From Cryptomeria japonica (taxonomy: Eukaryota; Streptophyta; Pinopsida; Cupressales; Cupressaceae), in contig NC_081410.1 of assembly GCF_030272615.1 (NCBI RefSeq), positions 192,221,619-192,285,618 on the forward strand: a stretch of 64,000 nt of DNA, read 5' to 3'. The notes below the pieces were generated by a model. The model did no database searches. It was not told the DNA's origin and saw only the letters and a list, made by a program, of their open reading frames with translations. Positions 57,004-64,000 of this stretch are shown in pieces (position 1 is the stretch's first letter; every line of letters begins with the position of its first letter). A program made the translations under genes and the position numbers.

Positions 57004-58308
57004 AGGACATGTCAATGTAATGGTTTTTAGTCATATTAGATGGTTTGGAGGAGACAATCAAGCATGTAAGGCAAAAATGCACTTTTTGGCAAAAGCTGTC
57101 AAGGTTGCTTGACAACTTTTTGCAACGTTGAGCAAAGGGTTGGTTAGGGAATTGATGGAGAGTTAGTTAGGAAACAAATGGCATATAAATCCCTGAGAAT
57201 GGATGTAAGAAGTTTGTTAAACACCTGGAGTTGAATGGAATATATTTTGTGACCATTTTTGAAGTTTTACATTGTAACTTTTCAAGAATTAGGGCAGCAA
57301 TCCACACTAAATGGATTGATTGCATTACTGTACTTTGTTTTTTTTATTTGTACATGTTCTTGTAGTGCTCCAGAAGCAATTTGATTAGTTTATTTTTAGG
57401 TTTGAATTGAGTTTCCAATTTTGTAAGCTCTCAGCTTGAGAAAGGGTTTGAGAGGCCCAGACATGGTTCCAGCTTGAAGTCCTTTGAGTTCTCCTCAATA
57501 ACCCTTGGGACTCAAGCCATGGAACCTTTGTACAGTGTACATAGATTTTATTTTCTTTTGGAGGTAATTGAAACGCCAATGAGCATCATTTTCTAGGCGA
57601 ACTCAGTCATAGCCCAGTTAGGAAATGAATGAGATTATGCAAGTGTTTGCAGGAATGAGAAAGGTTGGAGTTGCAGAGTATATGGGATGAACAAGTGATG
57701 TGTGGCAGAACATATGTGTGAATTTGGAGGTTTGGAAGATCAAGGAAGACACCTAACCCTTGGAAAAAGACCAAAAGAAGCCCAAAACCACCTAAAACAA
57801 GCATTTCTTGGGTTTTGTACCTATATGGTCAGGCAGAGATTCCTAAATTCAGAATTTGGAAAGTAATTCCAAAAGGGTATCTTGATCAGTAAATATTTTG
57901 TGTGGGTCTTTGGAGAAATTGGGAGAAATCCACAAAAACCGGTTAGGTAGGGCTAATTAGGGCTCTAGGGCTACTAGGCCTAGAAAATAGGAAAAGGAAG
58001 GAGCGATGGGAGAAAGAATGAAACCCTCACTCAAAACCAATTGATTGACCTTGAAAAACATCCCAAGTACCTACTACAACCTTTGCAAGCACTTGTTAGG
58101 AGTTTTAGAGTGTAAGGTTGGATTTACCCTGGTGAATCTCAACCATGCTTGAGCAACAAGTGAGCACACCTGGATTGGGAGCACTCCTTGAGAGATTAGG
58201 TGTTTGAATTGATTATAAGAGAATATGAACAAAGTATGAAGACCAAAAGGATAACATTTGACTTCCCTTAAGAAAGGAAATAGCTCTCTTTGAGTAACCT
58301 CCCCATCA
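57004..58308 (+). repeat. Element H 5' LTR, second part
   Basis: Unique sequence after F that ends CCTCCCCATCA three bases before a perfect Met-tRNA PBS, as expected for a gypsy 5' LTR end. No coding sequence recognised in it. The match to an H 3' LTR cannot be checked in this window. Confidence 0.6.
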
Positions 58309-58311
58309 TAG

Positions 58312-58323
58312 TGGTATCAGAGC
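58312..58323 (+). promoter_or_regulatory. H primer binding site (initiator Met tRNA)
   Basis: TGGTATCAGAGC, three bases after the LTR end. Several Ty3/gypsy lineages also use this tRNA. Confidence 0.88.
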
Positions 58324-58387
58324 TTCCAAGATTTGGGAAGAAGCCAACATATGATAGGCACTAAATCAGTAGGAGAGAATAGTTTAA

Positions 58388-59534
58388 GTATGGTGACCAA
58401 TGTAGAGCTAGAAAATAAGGTATAAGACCAAGAAGAAGAAAATAAGGTATAAGACCAAGATTATTACAACTAGAGAGCAAACTAGATGCAGTTGAAGATA
58501 AAACTGAGAAAGTGACAATCAAGGTCAATGAAGGGAAGCGTAAAGAAGTTGTAGAAGAGGATAGGACTCTTGAACCAGACCCTATTCTACTTGAATAACC
58601 TTTCCTTAAAGAAATTAAAGCCTTAGGAGGAAAATCCCTAAGAGTGCCACATTTTTGTGGAAAAATGGAGCCCGAGGTAGTCCTGGAATGGATAGAGGAA
58701 TTGGAGAATCACTTTGAATGTGATGGAATCAGTGAGGCACAAAAGGTGAAGGTGGCCAAGTCTAGATTGAGATGGGTAGCATTGACTTGGTGGAAATTTA
58801 TCCAAGTAGAGAGGGAAAAAGAGGGCAAGAACCCCAGAGCTATGTGGAAGGGCATGTTAGCCAAGGTGAAAGAGGTATACATCCTTGAGGATTATGAGAT
58901 CTAGTTGCACAAGAGGAGACAAAATTTGAGGCAAAGAGACTTGGATTTGAGAAGCTATACTGAGGAATTTCAGAAGTTATGTCTAAGATCCAAGCTAGTA
59001 GAGGATGAGAACATCAAGGTAGCCAGATACTTAAATGGCTTGAGATGGAATATCCAAGAGGAATTAAGCTTGTTATGCCCCAAAACTGTGCACAAGTGCT
59101 ATCAGTTGGCACTAAGAGTGGAAGAAAAGAGAAAGAAGAAACAAGAACAAAGCAACACAGGTAGAGGTAGGGGAAGAGATGGAAAAGGTCAGAGAGGTAG
59201 TTTTGGTGGAAGAAGTGTAGACCAAAGATCCCAAGGGGAATCCAAATTGGTTGATAAAAGTGGGGATTCCAATAGTAAGAGAAGCTATAGAGGGAGGGGA
59301 TATAGAAAATCTAGTAGAGGAAGTTCTAGTGGATTAGGAAGAGGGTCCTATTTTGCCACCATGAAGTTCTACAACTGCCATCAAATTGGACACCCGACCT
59401 ATAGATGCCCTGAGAAGTCTTCTTCATCCCAAGGAGTTGAGAGGAGAGTAAATTATGCTCAAGAGGATGCAAAAAACATGAAAGCATCAGAAGTAAGATT
59501 GGATTCAGAGGTTGGAGAGAACCTCATGATAAGG
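58388..59534 (+). pseudogene. H gag (Ty3/gypsy type)
   Basis: Good homology from about 58596 on in one frame: VPHFCGKMEPEVVLEWIEEL, ALTWWKFIQVER (Retrotrans_gag-like core), TAG at 58902-58904 at a likely Gln, LRSYTEEFQKLCLRSKLVED, then an Arg/Gly/Ser-rich basic tail and a zinc knuckle FYNCHQIGHPTYRC whose first Cys is Phe. Upstream, a 22-bp direct repeat (about 58415 and 58439, each with an in-frame TAA) disturbs the N-terminus. Gag is cut at about 59534 by an insertion; protease resumes at 60685. Confidence 0.85.
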
Positions 59535-60678
59535 GTCAGTGCATGAAGTTGAGTCCACTTTTTGGCCAGAAAGTGGAAGGGTTTTCCCTGATTTTCAGAT
59601 TTTGTCTCATTTGAGCTTAAATTTTGAAACACTTGGAGATTGAATCATGGAAAAAGTCAGTAATATAAAAGATATCCCTTTGAGTGTACTTTCCAAATAT
59701 GTAATTTATTTTAATACCCACATAATAAAAAATAACTTTTGGAATGGAGTTCTAAAAAACTATGTTTTAAAAATGCTTGTTTCGGGACCATACCATGCAT
59801 GTGTACGACCCACACTTTTTGACACAATTAAAATTATTTTCTCAAACCATTTTGGGAAATGGTTTGTAACTCATTGAATATTAATGAGCATATTTTTTTG
59901 TATTTTTTTTTAATTAATTTTTTAATGACCGTAATTATGTTTTTAAAAATTTGACGTGTACGACCCACATAATTTGATGTAAACTTAACATTTTTTAATT
60001 TTATTTTTTTTAAATAGAAAAGAATTTTGTGTAGATTGATGACATATAATGTTTTTTTCAAAATTCATTAGAATAAAAAAGTTATTAAATTAACAAAATT
60101 AGTTAATATTTCATGTTTATGGACCTGATCTAGTATAAATTAAATGAAAAATAATTAAAATAATCAATTTTAAATAAATTTACATATTTAGAATCTAGAC
60201 AGTATATTCTGAAATGGGTTTTAATTTCGTATAAAAATTCTCTAATTACAGGCACGTAAATTATTTCAGAAGATCATATTTGTGCTTTCATTCATGGAGA
60301 TTTGAATTTGCAGGTCCATGCCTCAAGTGTGGCCATCCCAGGCCTATCCCAGGCCTAATCCCAAGGCAAGTGGCGGGATGTGGAATCAACTTCCATAGAA
60401 CGGACCCCCATTTTCAAACAAGGGCAGCTTGTGGAAAAAATAAGGAAAAATACGATTTAGAAATGTAAAAAACGGGCCCCCGTTTTGATTAAAAGCGAGC
60501 CCCTGTTTGAGAACAAAATGGGAGCCAAAAACGGGCCCCCGTTTTGATTAAAAGTGAGCCCCTGTTTGAGAACAAAATGGGAGCCCATTTATTTTTGCTT
60601 TGGGCCCCCGTTTATAAGAGTGCATTTTTCAACGTGCGAACTTCCGTGAATTTGTGACTCGTTACCTTGCACTTGCCC
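59535..60678. mobile_element. 1.1-kb insertion between H gag and protease, probable non-autonomous DNA transposon
   Basis: AT-rich sequence interrupting gypsy coding sequence. ATAAGG occurs on both sides (59529-59534, 60679-60684), a possible TSD. The ends are imperfect inverted repeats: AGTGCATGAAGTTGAGTC at the left, and AAGTGCAAGGTAACGAGTC as the complement of the right end, sharing GTGCA and GAGTC in register. No transposase is visible. The superfamily is unclear: the CAGTG-like end recalls hAT, but an 8-bp TSD is not seen. Confidence 0.5.
60471..60610. repeat. 59-bp GC-rich tandem repeat with palindrome
   Basis: Two full copies and a partial third of a unit starting AACGGGCCCCCGTTTTGATT (60471, 60530, then GGGCCCCCGTTT at about 60602), period 59. 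AACGGGCCCCCGTT is nearly palindromic and would form a strong hairpin. It stands out from the AT-rich surroundings. Confidence 0.8.
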
Positions 60679-60684
60679 ATAAGG

Positions 60685-63600
60685 AGAGTCTTGATCAAAG
60701 AATTGGTTAAGGAGGAACCTAGCCAAAGGAGATCCTTGTTTAGAATAAAATGTAAGATCATGGGAAAGGTATGTAGAGTGGTAGTGCATTCAGGATCCAC
60801 AGACAACATAGTGTCAGAGGAAGCAGTGAGTAAACTCAATTTGCTAAGAATACCACATAGTGATCCCTATAGAGTTACATGGCTCAACAAGGGGCAACAT
60901 GTTCTTGTAAACAAACAAACTTGGGTTGAGTTCACCATTGGAGGTTACAAAGACAAAATCCTATGTGATATCTTTCCCACGGATTCTTGCCACCTACTCC
61001 TAGGTAGGCCATGGTAGTTTGACAGAAAGGCCATACATCATGAAGAGAAGAATGCTTATACTTTCCAAAAAGATGAAACCACCTACAAAATCTAGTCAAT
61101 AGGAGACCAAGTAGAGGGTAGATCCAAAGGTCCTAATGTGTTGTTGGTTGGTGAGAAAGATTTCATCAACACACTCAAAGAGGGAGAAGGAGTGGGGTTT
61201 GCCATTTGTTGTGAAGCCAAAAGAGGACAACAAGGAGAAGAAGGTGAGTATTCCTAAAGAAGTGTAGCGGGTTCTAAATCAGTTTGAGGACATCATTAGT
61301 GATGGAACACTAGCTACATTACCTCCTCAACATGCCATAAGTCATCAAATTGACTTTATACTCGAAGCTTCTTTACCCAATAAGGAAGCTTATAAAATGA
61401 CACTGGATCAAAACAAAGAGATAGCCAGACAAATACAAGAACTCTTAGATAATGATCTAATCAGGAAGAGTATCAGCCCATGTGCAGTACCCACCATTTT
61501 GGCTCCAAAGAAGGGAGGTACTTGGAGAATTTGTATTGACCAATTCTTTACTAATCAGGATACCCTTTTGGAATACTTAACCAAGATAGATCTCAAGAGT
61601 GGTTACCACCAAATCAGAATAAAGGAGGGTGATGAATGGAAGACAACCTTCAAGACTATAGAAGGACACTATGAATGACTTGTTATGATATTTGGACTCA
61701 GAAATGCCCCTAGCACATTCATGAGACTCATGAATGAAGTAATCAAGGACTACATTGGTAAATTTGTTGTTGTTTACTTAGATGACATCTTAATTTTTAG
61801 CAAGTTTAAAGATGAGCATCTTAAGCATATAGAAATTGTCTTGAGTAAACTATGTGATGAACAACTGACCATCAATTTGGAGAAATGTGAGTTTATGAAA
61901 TAGGAATTGGTGTATCTTGGGTTTGTAGTCTCAAGAGGTTATTTGAAGATGGAGACCTCTAAGGTGGAAGCCATAATCAGTTGGCCTACACCTAGGACAG
62001 CAAGTGAAGTGAGAAATTTTCATGGCTTGGATTAGTTTTATAGAAAGTTCATCTGAGGGTTCAGTGAAATATGTGCACCCATGCTTGAGAAAATCAAGGG
62101 AGGTGTGAGAAATAAGTTTGTATGGACAAAGGAAGCACAAAGAGGTTTTGATCTCCTGAAGACAAAGGTGGATACTCAACTAGTACTTATCCTACCAAGC
62201 TTTGACAAACTCTTCACAATTGAATGTGATGCAAGCAATATAGTAGTTGGAGTAGGTTTGAGACAAGATAATAGACCGGTTGCCTTATTCAGTGAGAAAC
62301 TTAATGATGCAAAGAAAGGTATTCCTCCTATGACTTGTAATTGTATGCACTTGTCCAATCACTTAGGAAATGGAGCCATTATTTTCTACCTAAGGAATTT
62401 GTGGCTTACACTGATAATCAAGCTCTTAGCTTTCTTAATTCACAAAAAAAGTTAAACCATAGGCATATTAAATGGGTAGAGTATTTGCAGTCATACACCT
62501 TTACCATCAAGCACAAGAAAGGACAATGTAATAAGGTAGCTGATGCATTGAGTACGAGGTTACTAACAGTGCAAGAAGTGTAGCTCAAAAGCATTGGAGT
62601 GGATAGCTTCAAGAATTTTATGAAGAAGATGAAGATTTTGCTGCTTCCTACAAGGTTTGCCAAGGATTTGGAAACCATTTCCACAGTGAGTATGCAGATT
62701 ACACCTTGCAAGATGGAATTTTGTTCAAAGGAGGGCAACTATTGTGTTCATAGAGGGTCTATGAGGGAAAACTTGATGCAACAAAAGAAAAATGGATACT
62801 TGAGTGGACACTTTGGTTTGAACAAGACTTTGGAACTTGTCCAAAGGTTCTACTTTTGGCCTAAAATGCAAAGAGACATTTGAAGATATGTGGAGTAATG
62901 TGTGGTTTGCCAAAGAGATAAGAGTACATCTTCCAATGCTGGTCTTTATCAGCCTTTACCTATTCCCAACCAGCCATGGGAGTGTGTAAGTATGGACTTT
63001 GTGGTTGGTTTGCCAAAAACCAAATCAGGTTTTGATAGCATCTATATTGAGGTAGATAGATTTAGTAAGATGGCACATTTTATTCCATGCAATGTCACTC
63101 ATGATGCCAGCCACATTGATCATTTGTTTTTCAAAGAGGTATTTGGATTCATGGTTTACCTATCAGCATTGTGTCAGATAGGTATGCAAAGTTTATTGGT
63201 CATTTTTGGAAGACCTTGTGGAAAAGATTAGGCACTAATTTGTCTTTCACTTCAGCTTATCATCCCCAAATGGATGGTCAAACTAAGGAGGTCAATAGAA
63301 CACCTGGGAATCTACTTAGATGCCTAAAAAAAGAGTATGGTCAAGCTTGGGATCAGATTATCCATCAAGCAAAATTTGCTTACAATGATAGTGTGAATAG
63401 GTCCACTGGTAAAATCCCTTTTGAGGTGGTGTATGGAATTCATCCTAGAGTATTTTTAGAGCTCAGAGATGTGGGAAAGATAGCCCTATTTGACACAATC
63501 AATGCAAGAGGTTCATGAGAAGGATATGATAGCCCTATTTGACACTACTCAAAAGATCAAAGACAAGGTGGATGAGAAAAGGAAAGATATCCAATTTATT

Positions 63601-63775
63601 GTTGGTGATATGGTGATGGTTAATTTGAACAAAGAAATACTTTATAACGGTGTCCCTAGTAAGATTTAGATGAGGAGGATAGGTCCTTGCAAAGTTATGG
63701 CCAAGTATGGCAGTAATGCATAAAAGGTGTGTTGTTCTAAAAATCTGATTCCTCTTCAATGCCCTTAAAATAATA
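60685..63775 (+). pseudogene. H pol: protease, reverse transcriptase, RNase H, integrase (Ty3/gypsy)
   Basis: Protease from 60685: VVVHSGSTDNIVS, the catalytic Asp of DSGST being His. TAG follows GRPW at 61015. RT: APKKGGTWRICID, then about 18 residues are missing before [37 protein letters not shown] at about 61780; [19 protein letters not shown]. RNase H: FTIECDASN, YTDNQALSFLNSQ, HKKGQCNKVADALS. Integrase zinc region HFGLNKTLELVQRFYFWPKM with [40 protein letters not shown] with the catalytic Glu changed to Lys. The C-terminal VPSKI-stop-MRRIGPCKVMAKYGS resembles the end of chromovirus integrase. Frameshifts lie near 61150, 62310 and 63150. Confidence 0.9.
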
Positions 63776-64000
63776 CAATCTAAAATGAATGCCGAAGAGA
63801 CATGAAGGAGAAAGGGATTCTAGAGACAACATATGACAAGGTTTGGTTAGACCTTCTACACTTCGGACCTTTCTTATTTCACATCTAGCATTATACTTAT
63901 CTATATGTTGTTTCCAGATAAATTGCACGAATGCTTTAGATGTGACAAAACTATCATCCGCTAGAAAGGCACTAGTGGCCTTCTTTATCTCAAGATCCCA
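63776..64000. other. Right edge of the window, unidentified
   Basis: This should be the H integrase tail or downstream sequence, but the gypsy reading stops near 63775. The minus strand is open from 63928 to 63737 (FIWKQHIDKYNARCEIRKVR) and upstream to the window edge apart from its start. No family recognised. It may be a further insertion cut by the window edge. Confidence 0.35.

Larger units (their letters stand above)
42733..64000 (+). mobile_element. Element H: Ty3/gypsy retrotransposon, interrupted by F, 3' end outside the window
   Basis: Gag, protease, RT (YLDD), RNase H, integrase in that order (58388 to about 63775) define Ty3/gypsy. A Met-tRNA PBS is at 58312. The 5' LTR ends at 58308 (CCCCATCA). 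Its start is inferred at TGTGGTGCAAGAGCACC (42733), which makes the LTR about 1565 bp after removing F and one TSD. A TSD for H cannot be checked. The C-terminal integrase segment resembles that of chromoviruses, but lineage is not certain. Confidence 0.75.

Overview
The window looks like plant nuclear DNA made almost entirely of nested, decayed LTR retrotransposons. I found no convincing host gene, tRNA, rRNA or CRISPR array. Evidence for a plant: Ty1/copia elements (integrase before reverse transcriptase) with the initiator-Met-tRNA primer site TGGTATCAGAGC, a Ty3/gypsy element with YLDD reverse transcriptase, 5-bp target site duplications (TSDs), and nonsense codons concentrated at CAG>TAG, as expected from plant CHG methylation. 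Long LTRs (1.0-1.8 kb) and deep nesting suggest a large genome, possibly a gymnosperm, but the sequence does not prove this. Names A, A1 and B-H are mine. || Stack I (1-38520). Element E (+) is the oldest layer; its 5' end lies outside the window. Its reading frame is split by three insertions: copia element A (+; 1-13131), non-autonomous element B (+; 13210-28709) and copia element D (-; 28871-36908). A carries copia element A1 (-; 1352-10197, TSD GATAT). B carries element C (-; 20316-28083, TSD TCTAT) inside its 3' LTR. C has copia-type ends and a zinc-knuckle ORF but no protease, integrase, RT or RNase H; it carries instead a frame of about 1105 codons of unknown function. B also lacks pol and encodes a Pro/Ser-rich low-complexity protein. 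|| Between the stacks (38521-42732) lies AT-rich unique sequence with a roughly six-copy 358-bp tandem array and a small 52-bp tandem repeat. || Stack II (42733-64000). Ty3/gypsy element H (+) runs off the right edge. Its inferred 5' LTR is split by copia element F (+; 42998-57003), whose 3' LTR is split by copia element G (-; 49648-56317, TSD CTCTA). G is the best preserved element. A 1.1-kb insertion with imperfect terminal inverted repeats separates H gag from H protease. || Shared design. The seven elements of copia type (A, A1, C, D, E, F, G) have mostly different LTRs but share (i) a stem-loop with a C-rich loop at the 3' end of the LTR whose stem differs between families yet still pairs, (ii) a TTTGGCATTG...CAATGCCAAAG stem whose 3' arm runs into the polypurine tract (PPT), with extra PPT-like tracts upstream, and (iii) a TTTTTCCC...GGGTTTCCA block. 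Several PPTs and LTR palindromes recall Sireviruses. All coding regions are broken, so every pol/gag entry is a pseudogene. Coordinates of LTR ends come from TG..CA ends, TSDs, PBS and PPT read by eye.
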